The notes under the pieces are model-generated. The model did not search any database. It was not told where the DNA came from and worked only from the letters and a program-made list of their open reading frames with translations. From assembly GCA_023213395.1 (NCBI GenBank), contig CM041465.1, positions 139,879,741-139,943,740 on the forward strand: a DNA stretch of 64,000 nucleotides, in the 5' to 3' direction. Below, one piece after another: positions 1 to 12,711 of this stretch. The stretch comes from Cycas panzhihuaensis (lineage: Eukaryota > Cycadophyta). Each line of letters starts with the position of its first letter. Position 1 is the first letter of the stretch. The position numbers and the translations under genes were made by a program.

Positions 1-1078
1 ATTGTATGGACTTCAACAAGCACCTAGAGCATGGTACTCTAGGATTGACAAACATTTTAAGGATAATTAATGGATTTAGTTTGATCTAAATTTATATATC
101 AAGATACAATGAAGCTCTATACTTATTGTGTGCTTATATATTGATGACTTGGTATACACTAGGAATGATGTTCACTTATCCCAAAGTTTTAAAAAGGATA
201 TGTGTAAGAAGTTTGAGTTGATAGACTCAGGACTAATGCATTACTTTTTAAACATGGAAGTTTAGCAAGATGAGAATGGTATATTTATCCCTAAAAGAAA
301 TACACATTGAACTTATTATACAAGTTCAACATAAGTAGTAACGAGTGACTTACAACTTCAACAAAAGTTAGGATAAAGTTATCTAAATTTGAGGAATCAG
401 AATCAATTGATCCTACACTCTATAGGCAATTGATTCAGAGTTTAATTTACTTAAATTCAACTCAACTAGATATTATATATACATTTAGTATGGTTTCTAT
501 ATATATACATAAGCCTAAGATAAAACATTAACAAGTAGTAAAAATAATTCTTAAGTATTTAAAAGGTATGGTTGGATATGCATTATACTATAGGTCATTA
601 GAAAACTACAAAATAGTTGGATATATAGACTTAGACTAGGAAGGATACATAGATGATAGGAAATCTACCTCTAGTTATATATTCAATTTGGGTTCAACTG
701 CAATCATGAAGTTCAAAAAAATAAGCCACAGTATCTTTATCTACTAAAAAAGTAGAGTATAAAGTAGTTGTCATAGGAGCATGTGAAATAGTTTGTCTTA
801 GAAGGTTACTCCAAGAATTACAAGAAGAACAAGTTGGTCCCACTAAGATGCGTTTTCATAATTGAAACATAATTCAGATGACTCAGAATCTAGTGTTTCA
901 TGGCAGGATAAAGTACATTGAAATACAGTATCACTTCATTATAGAATTGGTACAACAAGGTAAACTTGAATTAGTTTATTATAGCACAGAAGATCTAGTG
1001 GAAAATATATTCACAAAGGTACTTGGAAAGATAAACTTAGAGTCTCCCCAAATGTATTTTATGAAAGAGAAATATTAG
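1..1078 (+). pseudogene. CopA: Copia reverse transcriptase/RNase H, 3' fragment
   Basis: This is the 3' part of a Copia pol gene, cut by the left edge of the window. The first bases encode LYGLQQAPRAWY, a conserved Copia reverse transcriptase motif. The catalytic box reads YIDD at about 137-148. The RNase H C-terminus is open from 878 to 1078 (66 aa) and contains NLVFHGRIKYIE and the terminal motif ENIFTKVLGK, close to the usual ADIFTKPLG. Stops and frame changes between 60 and 870 show it is dead. The C-terminal part resembles the corresponding part of CopC at 25500-25700, so the two belong to related lineages. The family call is secure; exact frame breaks were not mapped. Confidence 0.85.
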
Positions 1079-1420
1079 AATAATGTCCATTGGGGCTCAT
1101 ATCTACCTAGGGTTAATTACCTACATTAGGGTGATAACCTACATATTTGTAAAGATATTATTATGACTCTATATCAAACCTTAGTCGCACTTGGTCACAC
1201 CTTATTAGATATTAATAACATCATCTTTTACATTTGTCAATGCTAGTCAATGGTAGACATTAAGTGGTGTGCCACATCCCACTCACATCCTGCTTATTTA
1301 TTCATGGGGTCTAAAGACCCTAGTATTCATTAACACCACTGATTTATTATATTGATGGGTAAATCTCTCATGCATTCTCTTTCTATTACCTCTATCTCTT
1401 GATTCCATCATGAAGACTTG
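1073..1420 (+). repeat. CopA: probable 3' LTR (right end uncertain)
   Basis: Directly after the RNase H end, a purine-rich stretch (GAAAGAGAAA) leads into TATTAGAATAATGTCCATT. The start of the CopC 3' LTR at 25735 is almost identical over the first 20 bases, and it also shows TA in place of the canonical TG. Similarity to the CopC LTR is lost after that. The right boundary is a guess from the typical LTR length (about 330 bp) in this window; no target duplication can be tested because the left end is outside the window. Confidence 0.45.
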
Positions 1421-2096
1421 TAATAAAAATATACTAATATATAAATAAAAATAATAAGAAATTAATAAGAAATAATAATGAATTAAGGATACTACACATG
1501 GTGAAAATTACATTAAAAATATCCTTATTATCCTTGACTCTTCATGGTGTAATGAAGTCTCATTAGGATGTTCAAAATGATTTCTATAAATAAACTAAAA
1601 TAGACACATAACTTAGAGCCTCACATGTTTCTTGAAATAACTTTCAGTCACATCTATAAGATGTACAATCTTACATAGGTGAACTATAATAGCAATAATC
1701 TCTTTTATATTTTATGGATATATTTGAAAACTCTTGTTTGTCTTAATAATAGGACCCACATGTACAAAATGTATTCACATATAATGTAAAACAAATCTTA
1801 TAATTGCTTTCAAATCAAGCCTCAATTTGGTCACATTTCAAATATATCAAACAATAAATTAAATTAATTCTTTCTCTTAAAAATAGCTCTTTAATATCTC
1901 AATAATTCTTTATTAATTCTAAAATCTTAGAATATTTTGGCTCTTTAATAAATTGGCTATGATGTGTAGTAAAATAATATAACCTACTGTAATACCATAT
2001 GTTAGAATTAAGAATTAATAAATAATAAATATATACAAATGAATTAATAAGGTGTATAAGATAGGCAATAAATAATCATAAGATGAAGCATGTAAT
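1421..2096. other. A+T-rich stretch without recognisable gene
   Basis: I see no coding potential here. At 1987-1997 the sequence CTGTAATACCA followed by TGTTAG at 2000 looks like a reversed Met-tRNA primer site next to an LTR start. It may be the remnant of a minus-strand Copia element into which CopB inserted. Confidence 0.4.
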
Positions 2097-2432
2097 TATG
2101 AGTTGTTAAACGTTATATCTAATAAGAATTAAGACTTAATTTTACAAGATTTAATATCAAAATAATATGAAAATTAGATTCATAATAGTGATATAACCTT
2201 AAAGTAAAATCATCTCCTATTAAAATTCAATAGTGCACAACATGTACATAAATACAAATTATAAAGGAATTTAATCTCTAACTATGTGACACATATGATG
2301 TAAGAGTTGTAAACATCAATGAATCATCACTCATATAATAATTAAGTAATCTTATAATTTAATACAATACAAAATATTAAGGGGAGGCTTATAACCTAAA
2401 TTATTAACTATAAATAAACATTAACATCAACA
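2097..2432 (-). repeat. CopB left LTR (3' LTR of the element)
   Basis: It starts TATGAGTTGTTAAAC and ends ACATTAACATCAACA. The right LTR starts TGTGAGTTATTAAAC and ends with the same CATCAACA. Both copies are 336 bp and align along their whole length, with mainly transition differences. Confidence 0.85.
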
Positions 2433-2443
2433 CTCCCTCTTAA
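2433..2443 (-). other. CopB polypurine tract
   Basis: CTCCCTCTTA on the plus strand is TAAGAGGGAG on the element's own strand, directly upstream of its 3' LTR. This is the expected place for the plus-strand DNA primer. Confidence 0.7.
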
Positions 2444-4207
2444 TATTTATTTTTTACTTTTTAACATCTAAATCATCCTAAAAAGTCTGAAATCTTTCAT
2501 GTCTTAATAGTTTGGTAAAGATATCAATCAACTACTTTTCTATTGGCCTGGACACCATCTTTATAATATCCTTTTGAATCAATTTTTAAATAAAGTGATG
2601 GTGCACTTAATATATTTGGTGTGAGCATGGAATGCAAGACTTATTACAATCTTTAAGGTGTTGTGATTATCATGATATAAGATAGTTAGTTCCAATTGCA
2701 ATAGTCTCATGTCCTCTAGAATCTATTATAACCAAATGGATTTAGTAGCTATTGCAACTGTAGCATTGTATTCTACTTCAGTTGAGGATAAAATAATATT
2801 TGATTACATTTTATTATTCCATTAGATGCTAGGTAATCCCAAACTAAAATAATATCCAAAAGTTGACCTTCTTCTATTTGCACATCTAACCCAATCAGAA
2901 TCTATAAATCCTACTAACTTGAAATTATTGTTATGATGGAATTTAAGTCCATATACAATCATCCCTTTTAAGTATTTAAGGATTCCTTTTATAAATTTTT
3001 AGTGACTTTGTTTTAGTGTTGCTATAAATCTGGATAATAGTGTAACTGTAAAAGATGTATTACATTTGGTAGTAATTAGGTATATTAAACTCTCCACCAA
3101 TTATCTATATAATGTAGAATCAATATTATCTCTACCATTTTTACTTGATAATTGGAAACTCGTCACCATGGGGGTAGGGATAGATTTGCAATCATTCATT
3201 CCAATTATTTTTAGAAATTTCCAAATGTATTTTGCCTGTGAGATGAAGATATATTTAAGACTTTGCCATACTTCCATACTAAGGAAGTAGTGTAGAGTTT
3301 ATACATCTATCATCTCAAAAAAATAACTTAGATATACTATAAAATTTGATATCATAGTAATATCATTACTTGTGATTAGTAAATCATCAACATACAACAC
3401 CATAAATATGATATTATTGCTTCCTTCTTTGATGTAAAGATTTGAGTTATTTGGAGATCTCTTAAATCAATTTTTAAGAAAGTACTAATTAATATTTTTA
3501 TACCAGACTCTAGGACCCTATTTCAGACCATATAAGGTCTTTCTGAGTTAGCATACCAAATGCCCTTAACCTTTTTTAACAAAGCTAAGTGACTACTCCA
3601 TGTAGACTTCTTTGTATAAATACCTATTAAAAAATGTACTTTTCACACATATCTAGTGTAGTTATTGATTAAATTAATTAGTTATCTCTATAATGATTTA
3701 AATGGTATTCATTTTTATAATAGAAGTGAATGTTTCTTAGTAGTTAACCCCTCCTAGTTGTTTGAAGCCTTTTACTATAAGTCAATCTTTCTAATTATCT
3801 ATAGATCCATCCAACTTAAACTTCTTTTTGTAGATTCATTTGCATCCAATTTCGTGCTTGCTACTAGATAATTTGACTAAATACCATATGTGGTTCTTTT
3901 TAATAGCTTCGATTTTAAATCCCATAGCTTTATTCCATTTCTACTTTTGATTGCTTCTTCAATCGTGGATGTTTCATTTAAATCCAACACGATTGCCATA
4001 AGAGTTATGTTCTCCTATTAGAAGGTTATATTTTTTATATCCACTTTTCTTTAGTATTAGGTAATAATTTCTCAACATGCTTCAGAGTTTTTATGTACCC
4101 TTTTAAAAGATTCTTCTTTGAAGATGAATACATCAAATCAAATACTTTTTTTAGCTTCAACTTTAGTTTTGTCTTTGGTATATTTTCAAATTCTACTTCT
4201 AGAAACT
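2443..4207 (-). pseudogene. CopB: reverse transcriptase/RNase H, decayed
   Basis: Read on the minus strand, this part holds the Copia reverse transcriptase and RNase H. A YVDD box is encoded by the complement of 3383-3394. The complement of 3501-3536 encodes LYGLK, a stop, then PRVWY, the usual LYGLKQAPRAWY motif with a stop at the Gln position. The complement of about 2500-2530 gives DIFTKLLR, the RNase H end motif. The frame is broken repeatedly. The upstream part of the same pol lies beyond the LINE, at 7920 and higher. Copia family assignment is firm; no protein can be made from it. Confidence 0.8.
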
Positions 4208-4217
4208 AAAAATATTA

Positions 4218-7200
4218 TAATTTTTCTTCATCCCTTATATCGGACCATTCCCCTCTCCTTCTTCAATTTGTGGTTCCAGGAAATTACACGGGCTCTCCTT
4301 TCAGGTTTGAGCTTATGTGGATGCGGCACCCCGATCTTCGGAGCAAGATCGAGGAATGGTGGCAGATTCAGATCAAAGGGCATGCTATGTATAGATTTTC
4401 GAAGAAACTCGATTGGATCAAGAGACAAATTAAGGCTTGGAATAAGGAGGTTTTCCATAATATCAACAAGCAGAAAGATAATATTACAAATGATCTCAAG
4501 TCTATAGGGGACAAGATCGAAAGCTCAGGCAGATCTCCAGAGCTTGACAAGACCGAAAAGGAGTTGGTCGAGGAGCTTGATGAGATTCTCATCAGAGAAG
4601 AAATGCTCTGGAGGCAGAAATCCAGGGCTCTCTGGCTGGCGGAGGGGGATAGGAACACAAAATTCTTCCATATGACCACTATGAAGCATAGAGCAAATAA
4701 TAAAATTTCCTACCTTCAAAAGGAAGACGGATCAGTCGTTAGCACTATGGAGGATATGAAGGATCTGGCCAGTGCTTACTTCAAGGACCTATTTTCGGTC
4801 CCCCAGGAAAGGGACATGGACAGCAGGGAAGACTTCCTGAACAACATTCCTAGACTGGTGAACGATATCCAAAATGCTCACCGACCGCCTGCTCACTATC
4901 GAAGAGGTCGTATGCCTCTTGACAAGATGAAGAAGGATAAAGCGCCAGGGCCGGATGGTTTCCCTCCGGGCTTCTTCCAAGAATACTGGGATATCATAAA
5001 GGAAGACCTAATGATGGCCTTACAGGAGTTCTGCACAAACAAAAAGATGCTTCAGGAATGGCAGGCTACATTCCTCATTCTTATTCCAAAAAAAGATGGT
5101 ACGAAAAGGATGGAAGAGTTCCGTCCTATCAGCCTTTGCAATGTCAAATACAAGATACTAACCAAGGTCCTGGTCAACAGGCTGAAAAACATAATGCCAA
5201 ATATCATCTCCCAAAACCAGGATGGCTTCCTTCGTGGTAGGCAGATTTACGACGGTTATATTGTTGTCCATGAAACCATCCACTCGGCTGCCGAAAGAAA
5301 GGAGCCAGCGATGCTTATCAAAATCGATCTCACGAAAGCCTTCGATAGGGTTTCCTGGGATTGTTTGCTGGACTGTTTGGAGGCCTTCAGCTTCGGAGAG
5401 TTATGGCGAACTTGGGTAAATTTGTGCATTGGAAAGCCGCAATTTTCTGTCATTATCAATGGATCGTCGTCTAGATTCTTCCCCGGCTTTTGGGGTTTAA
5501 GGCAAGGCGACCCCCTGTCCCCCTTTTTATTCATTACGATGGCTGAGATGTTGGGCAGAACCTTGGAGTCTGCCAGGAGACTGGGCTCTCTTATAGGTAT
5601 AAAAGCAACGTCGGGGATGGACAATGTGGTTCACCATCAATTCGTAGACGACAATATCCTCCTGGGGAAGGCGACTGTTAGAGAGGCTTCCAGCTTCAAA
5701 GACATTCTGGGGCAATTTGAGAAGGCCTCGAACCAGAAGATAAATCTCAAGAAGAGCAGCGTCTTCTTCCTCAATACCCCAGGTCATATCCAAGGCAGGA
5801 TCAGCAGAACCCTAGGCATGGATATAAAAATGCTCCCCACAATCTACCTGGGTTTGCCCCTATTTGTGGGTAAGATGTCCAAACATATGTGGAATCCTCT
5901 CTTAGATAGAATCCAAAGGAAGCTTGCGGGCTGGAAGGGTGCCCTGCTGAGTTCAGCTGGTAAACTCCAACTTGTTGCCTCCACACTTCAGAGTATCCCC
6001 GTGTTCTGGATGTCTATCTTTAAGGTCCCGTCGGGCATATCAGATTCTATCGAATCTATCCAAAAAAGATTCCTCTGGTCTGGAACAGAAAGTAGAGACA
6101 GGATTCACTTGGTGAGCTGGAGCAAAGTCTGTTCCCCAAAATGGGCTAGTGGCCTAAATCTGCGGAGGATCTCTCTATTCAATGCTGCCCTCGGGGCTAA
6201 GCTCGGTTGGAGACTATTCAAAGGTGGCGAGAAACCTTGGGAGAAGATTCTCTCTAGGAAATATATTCAGGGGGGCTCGTTGTTGGATAGTAATATCTCG
6301 TTGGCTGGCTCTGTTGTCTGGAGAAGCGTCCTCAAAGCCTGGGCCACCATAAAGGAAGGGCTTAAATGGAGATTGGGCGATGGAAACCGCATTAGATTCT
6401 GGGATGACGTGTGGTGCTGCGATAAAGCCCTGAAGGGGTTCCCAGACTTGGCATCTTTGATGGTGCCTTGTGTCAGGCTCTTCGGCAAGCTGGTCAAAGG
6501 CTACTGGATCAAGAATAGGGGCAACAGGGCCTGGAGGAATTTTAATGAAATCCAAGGGATGGGCCACCTGCAGGAGGGACTCGATAAGATTAAAAGGTTC
6601 CTTAGTAAGAATTATATCCCCAGAACTCCGCTGCAGGATTCGATGGTGTGGCCATCTAGCCCGTCCGGGGAGTACACTGTTAAACAGGGCTACCAATTCC
6701 TTTACCGTACTAGGGGGGATTTGGAAAACCCTATGCTGGAAGCAGTTTGGAGGCTCTTCATTATTCCAAAAATAGCTCTCTTTTGGTGGACCTGTCTCAG
6801 GTACAAGATCCTTACTGTTGACAACCTGAAGAGGCGCGGGCTCCCGTTGGTGAATAGGTGCGTCCTATGCCGGAACGAGGAGGAATCCATCGACCATATT
6901 TTCCTTGAGTGCCAGTTCATAAGGGAGGTCGGGAGGCTGTTGCTTGGAAAGATGGAAGTGTTCTGGACCTTCTCGCTTAAGATCTCTGACCTGTGGCTGG
7001 CATGGCAAAGCCCCTTCAAAAGTCTTACGCTCACCCGCATCTGGAAAAACTCTCTCCCAATTTTGGCTTGGAACATCTGGAAGGAGAGAAATAGAAGAAC
7101 TTTCCAAGCTAAAGAGCTGGACCAGATGGGAGTCTTTAGCAGAGTTTGCTCTGACATCAAGGAGAGCGTTGGAAACGCAAAAGAGAAACGTCTAACCCCG

Positions 7201-7909
7201 TCAGAAAATAGGATTCTCTCCAATTGGGATATTGTCCTGGAATTTTCAACTTCTAAATCCCGAAGTGCTAGATGGATTCCTCCGATAGAGCCATGGTTCA
7301 AAATCAATTTTGACGGCACGGCAAAAGGAAACCTGTGGGAAGGCGGGGTGGGGGACTGCGAGGGACTGGAATGGTGCCCTCATCTGGGCCTTTGCAGACT
7401 ATTATGGTCCCCAGACCAATAACTATGCAGAAATGCATGCTATGATCAAAGCCCTTGACCTTGCCCGCCGAGGGGGTTTACAGAGACTGGTGATCGAGGG
7501 GGACTCAGAGGTTGTCTTGAATTCGCTGAAAGGCGTGGCCCGTCCGGACTAGAAATTCCAGGCTATCATCAATGACGCCAAAGACACCATTCAGGGCCTG
7601 CTAGAAGTGTGTATTAGGCACACCCTGAGAGAAGGAAACAAAGCTGCAGATTTCTTGGCAAACTGGGGGGTGAGAAACAAGAGAGGGCAAATGTGGAGAT
7701 GCGATTTCTCGGGAGATCTTCTGATTCTGGTGGAGAAGGATATGACCTGCAATAGCTAGCCGAGGGGCTTATCCCAATCACTGTTCCTATTGCCTATTTC
7801 GTAGGGTACATCACGGATAGCTCTGTATTGGACTTCTCAGGGTATTGATGTACTAGGTTGTGGGATCCTCCTTTCAAACCCACTTTAATTCATTTTACCT
7901 TAACAAAAA
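4218..7909 (+). mobile_element. 5'-truncated L1-type LINE inserted in CopB
   Basis: The element begins within the last residues of the ORF2 endonuclease domain and ends in an A-run at 7905-7914, typical of target-primed insertion with 5' truncation. AAAAATATTA (4208-4217) before it and AAAAATATCA (7910-7919) after it form a possible 10-bp target duplication, although the second copy overlaps the poly-A tail. Its base composition is much richer in G+C than the surrounding Copia sequence. Its long open frame shows it is younger than its host. CopB pol resumes on both sides. Confidence 0.9.
4219..7759 (+). pseudogene. LINE ORF2: reverse transcriptase, zf-RVT and RNase H
   Basis: A single frame of about 1050 codons is open from before 4270 to 7422. 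It opens with SDHSPLLL (4240-4263), the C-terminal end of the apurinic endonuclease domain, so most of the endonuclease is missing. Then come the linker, KKDKAPGPDGFPPGFF before the reverse transcriptase, FRPISLCN (near residue 283 counted from 4270), LRQGDPLSPFLF (about 411) and the catalytic box FVDD (about 458; FADD in most plant LINEs). The zf-RVT segment has NRCVLCRNEEESIDHIFLEC (about 863-882). RNase H starts at INFDGTAKGN (about 1012). A frameshift near 7335 moves RNase H to another frame (7310-7759), where a TAG stops it at 7550-7552. It is therefore nearly, but not fully, intact. No upstream start or ORF1 is present. Confidence 0.92.
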
Positions 7910-7919
7910 AAAAATATCA

Positions 7920-10223
7920 ACTAGCTTATATTTAAGTTGAATAATATCATATGAAGTTTTGCATTTAGTCAGTTCTTCATCCCAATCTTTAACCTTCATT
8001 GAGTTAATATCTTGAGTTTTATCTTCTTAGAAGATCATATCATGAGTTGTATGAAATTTTTGAGTAGATAACTCATATACTTTGTATGTTTTTCTTTCTT
8101 TAAAGTATCCTATAAGGATACATTTTAACTTTTATTGTTTTTCCTTTGAAATATGCATGTACATATTATATCTAAAGATTCTCATATGACTTATTGTTGC
8201 TTGTTTACCTGACTAAACTTCCTTAGGGGGTGATGTTTCTTAGTACCCTTATAGTAATTTTATTAATCAAATATACTATCATGTTCATAACTTTAGTTCA
8301 TAAGAAATCTATTACATCATTGCTTTAGCTTTTCTAACCAAAATTCTATTCATCCTTTCAACAACTCCATTTTATTAAGGTATGTAAGTAGTAGTAAACT
8401 ACCTCATAATTCCATGATCCTTGTAGAACTAGGTGAATTTATTTGAAGTGTAATCTCTACTATTATCAGTTCACAAGACCTTAATCTTATATCAACTTTT
8501 ATTCTCTGCCAACTCCTTAAACTATTTGAAATAAATAAAGGCTTGTAATTTTTCTCTTAATGGAAAATTCTAGACTTTTCTTCAAAAGTCATCAATGAAA
8601 GTGATGAAATATCTCATTCTACCTATCAAGATGATAAACATTGGTCTTTAAATATCAGAGTAAACCAATCCTAACTTTTCCTGTACTATCCATACCTTCT
8701 TCTTAGAAATGGTTCTTTATGATACATGCCAAAATTATAAGGTTCACATAAACAACTTTTATTATTAATCAAAGGTAAATCGTACACCATTTTTTATTTA
8801 TATATTAATTAGAGACTAAAGAAATTTAAATGGCTCATTCTTTCATACTATAATTTTTGCTTAGATGATATAGTAAGGAATGATCTATGTACATAAGAGT
8901 ATTCTTATAGTTTATACATATTTTTCTCTCTTAGCCCTATGGTTATAATCTTATTCTAGTTGCCTTAGACCATGCATATCCTTAAGTATACATTATAATC
9001 ATATCTTATTGCTCAATTTAACTAACTAAAATAAGATTTGCCTTCAAATTTAGTATGTACAAGATATTCTCTAAATGTCATTTATTACCATTTGGTAAAG
9101 TGAATGGTACTTTTCTAATTCCAACTACCTCTAATTTGGTATCATCCATAATGGTAAATGTTTTATTCATTTTCCATATCTTGTTGAACCATTCCAATCT
9201 TTATGTTATGTGTTTTGATCACCTAAATCAATAAACCATATATCTAGTGTAGTAGAATCCATTTTATATAAAGTAAAAAATAACCATGTTGTGATTATAT
9301 TTAATGTCTCTTTAATTAAGTCCATCATAAGACCACATTGTCTAGGTGGTCATTATTATTATTATTATTATTATTTCTTTTTTTGTTGGAGTTAATTATG
9401 CAGTTGTTAATATTATTGTTATCGCTACCATACCAAATAATCCTTTTTAATTTAACCTAACTTCCCATAATAATAACATTTAGGTCTATATTGTCCCTTT
9501 GATATTCTTGGTTTTCCCTTTTGAACTACAATTTTAAAAGGTATATTTGTCTTTGGAATATAAGAGTTTTTACCTTTATACCTTAATGATAGTACTCCAA
9601 AAGATTCACTATATATATACTTTAGTTTCTCCTTATGCTCCATAAGTAGGGATTCCAAAGATCCAAGTGTTAGAGTGGATAATTTATCTGATAGTATCAA
9701 TGTGGTTGTCAAGTTCTTATGTAGGAATGGTAGACTCTTTAGTACATAAGTTAAAATGTTTGAATCATGAATAATCTCCCCAATTGTTAATAACTGATCT
9801 TAAATTAATCTATCATCCCTCTTGAGATCTACTATATTTTCTATCATCTTTGATATGTATAGTTAACTCCATAGGTTGAGGTCTCTCACATCATCCTTAT
9901 GTTCAAATAGGTTCATGATTATTCCCCACATCTATTTGGGTGTAGTAGTATCCTTGATGTTTAAAATAACACTTCCACTAATTGATAGACTAAGAAATCT
10001 AAATGTAATACTTATCTTCGATTAATACTCAATGTTGAATTAAACATTTATCTTCAATATGTTTGATCTCATTGGTGTCCTTTCCCATTATAAAATTGTT
10101 GACATATTTCTAAATATCATTTAGATGAAAGAAATTATACATTTGATGTTTTTAGATTATATAACTTTTAGGACCAATAAGCTTTTCTATAACAATTCCT
10201 ATTATAATTCCTCCAAAAGCCAT
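7920..10223 (-). pseudogene. CopB: gag, protease and integrase, decayed
   Basis: On the minus strand gag starts at an ATG complementary to 10221-10223, giving MAFGGIIIGIVIEKLIGP, a typical Copia gag opening. An open piece at 9712-9452 (86 aa) ends in CYYYGKLG, the zinc knuckle with its second Cys changed to Tyr. The complement of 8455-8490 encodes a decayed LRTDNGGEY-like motif holding the second catalytic Asp of integrase. The complement of 8351-8380 encodes NGVVERMNRILV, and the two codons before it are TAA where the family has Gln. Many stops make it non-functional. An ATT triplet run lies inside at 9352-9375. Confidence 0.8.
9352..9375. repeat. ATT microsatellite
   Basis: About eight consecutive ATT units interrupt the decayed CopB gag/protease region. 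It probably arose after inactivation. Confidence 0.9.
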
Positions 10224-12364
10224 TCTAAACTAAAAAATATATTAAAATGACTATAAAATAAATAAACAAGCATAGAAATAAAAAATAAAAGTTCTAAGTA
10301 ATATTAATCTATATATAAGTAGTTGATATGATCAATTTTGCTACCTCAGTCTACCTGCAGGTAGTTAGAATATGCCAAAAAATGTAAAACATTAAATTTT
10401 CACTAAAAAATTATTTTAAATTATTACATATAACTACTATTAGATTGTATATCTTGAAAAATCATGTACCATGGTATATTTAATTTCTAAAACTTAACTT
10501 AAAATGGTCCAAAAATACCATTGGCTCCTAAAATACCACATGACTAGGAGTTGTCAGGAAAGGGGCTTCACACTAGACTCTAAATGAAAACTCAATTGAA
10601 TTTTATTTACTTAAACTTTATAAAATATTAAATAAAAATTATCCAAAGCTTTATAAAGAATATTCTCCATGGAATATTCCTAAAATAAAGTGAACAATGA
10701 TGGTTTTATTTATAAAAATCACTTTTTCTAATAAATGGAGCCACTTTTTCCCAAAATAACTCTACCACTACACTGTCAAGTTGTTAAGGATTAGAATGAT
10801 AGGTAATTTAGGGGTTTCATTGCATCTTTTATCATTAGGCATATAAAAACTATTATCTTCCTCTTATATTCATGACTTCCCATCTATGAGCAAATTTTCT
10901 TTAATGGAGAGAAAGTTTAACATTGCTTTCTATCATTACTTTATGCATACTACCTCATCTACCCTACAATGGTTTGCATGTAAGATATTTCATTCTCTGG
11001 TTTAATAAGGTTCATTTGGGCATATTTTGCACTATTTTTCCACCCATTTTGCTTTGTTTCACTTTGTTTTTCTTCTTATGTCTCTTAGATGTTTGGGAAC
11101 TTGAGTAGACTACCTTTTTTTATAGATATATTGCCTATTCTATGTTTTTCTTAGCTCAGAATAAGAGAAATTAGTCTTTGTGTCTCCATATAGGAGTATG
11201 CATTTATATAGTTGTATAACTTAAAAAAATCTATTTTCCTCTTATTTGTTGCTTCAGATGGATTCTAGGGACCTCTAACTAAGTGGGTGTCTATCTCAAA
11301 TTAGAGATTGATACTTGTTTAATCAACTGTTAGGCATATCTCTCCTTTGTAGTTCACTTATGAATATGTGTAGGTTGCATGACAACCATTTGAGTAAACA
11401 AATTAAATTTTCTTTGTAAGGTTTCAACCTTAGTTTATATTTTTTAGGATATTCTTTGAGAATATATCTTTTTTAATATTTAAACCCTTTATAAAGTTTG
11501 TTAATAAACCTTTTTCAATATATTTCTTAATGCTTTTTCATTGAGCTCTTTCAATGTTTTTTTTTCATTACTTTTTCATCAGTGTTTTTCACTGTAATTA
11601 GTCTTCTAATAGAGATTTTATCATTGATTCACTTTAACAGAGGGTATTCATTTACTTTGGAACCCAATCTCATCAATAGAGGTCATTGAGTTTTCTATTT
11701 ATTTCCCTTTTAATAACTATCTACTATATTCACCGAGGACTAAAATTGTGTATATTAGTAGAGGTCTTTCATTAATGTTTACTGTTTACACGTAAATTCA
11801 TACTATTTGGGTTAGCATATTAATTCCTACACCTGCATGTCATCTATCTTCTAAGAGTATTTATTTTCTTGTATGTCTATCTTGAATCTAATATACATAT
11901 CACTGATTGTGCCTACATGTCACTATTAGAATAGTATATAACTTACTCAATAAATATAGCAATAAACTAGAGCTAAAAGGAACAATTTAAAATATTTACA
12001 TGTCAAAGATTAATAAGTATATGTTATATTAAAAAAAGTTTTAAATAGTAAATAATACAGAGTTTAATACAAAAATAAAATCATATAATAAATCATGCTA
12101 AACAAGTATCTTCAACCTATGAATTAATTATACAATTAAAATTATAGTCAAATAAGCATCTACAACTCGTTAGTGGCTAATCTCTTTGAGGAAAAAACTA
12201 GTTTTGTATGCTTAACAATACTCAAATGATTATGTTTGAAAATAATCATTATAGAGGAGTGCCTCTACATAAACACTAGTAACTTACAATATTAAATATC
12301 CTATAAACTACTAAAAAAGTGAACTTTTAAACTCCTTAATAGTAATACAATACTAAAAAACTTT
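10224..12364 (-). other. CopB untranslated leader
   Basis: About 2.1 kb lie between the primer binding site and gag of CopB. I see no coding motif in it and did not find the leader block shared by CopC, CopF and CopH. Confidence 0.5.
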
Positions 12365-12375
12365 CTTTGATATCA
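12365..12375 (-). other. CopB primer binding site (Met-tRNA type, degraded)
   Basis: CTTTGATATCA is the complement of TGATATCAAAG. This differs by two transitions from TGGTATCAGAG, the usual Copia initiator-Met primer site, and directly abuts the 5' LTR. Confidence 0.75.
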
Positions 12376-12711
12376 TGTGAGTTATTAAACATTATATCTA
12401 ATAGGAATGGAGACCTAATTTTATAGGATTTATTATCAAAATAATGTGAAATTTGGATTCACATCAGTGATATAATCTCAAAGTAAAATCATCTCATTGA
12501 AATTCAACAATGCACAACCATGTATATAAATATAAATTCTAAAAAGAATCTAATACCTAACTATGTAATATCTATGATGTGAGAGTTGTAACTCCTAATA
12601 ACTCATCATTCACATAAGAATTAAATAATCTTAAAGTCTAATATAATATAAAATATTAAAGGGAGGCTCATAACCTAAGTTACGAGTCATAAATAAACAT
12701 TAGCATCAACA
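12376..12711 (-). repeat. CopB right LTR (5' LTR of the element)
   Basis: It matches 2097-2432 end to end, starting TGTGAG on the plus strand and ending CATCAACA. Confidence 0.85.

Larger units (their letters stand above)
2097..12711 (-). mobile_element. CopB: full-length, decayed Ty1/Copia retrotransposon (minus strand), hosting a LINE
   Basis: Two direct repeats of 336 bp (2097-2432 and 12376-12711) bound an internal region that reads gag, protease, integrase, reverse transcriptase, RNase H on the minus strand. This is the Copia order. A reversed primer binding site abuts the right LTR and a reversed polypurine tract abuts the left LTR, which fixes the orientation. Flanks are GTAAT (2092-2096) and ATAAT (12712-12716), a 5-bp target duplication with one transition. 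A LINE (about 4218-7909) lies inside pol. Without it the element is about 6.9 kb, of which about 2.1 kb is untranslated leader. Coding regions carry many stops, so it is inactive. Confidence 0.85.

Noticed and set aside
4228-7319. Minus-strand open frames across the LINE (for example 6214-6696 and 6702-7319)
   Set aside because: They are shadows of the well-supported plus-strand ORF2 in G+C-richer sequence.
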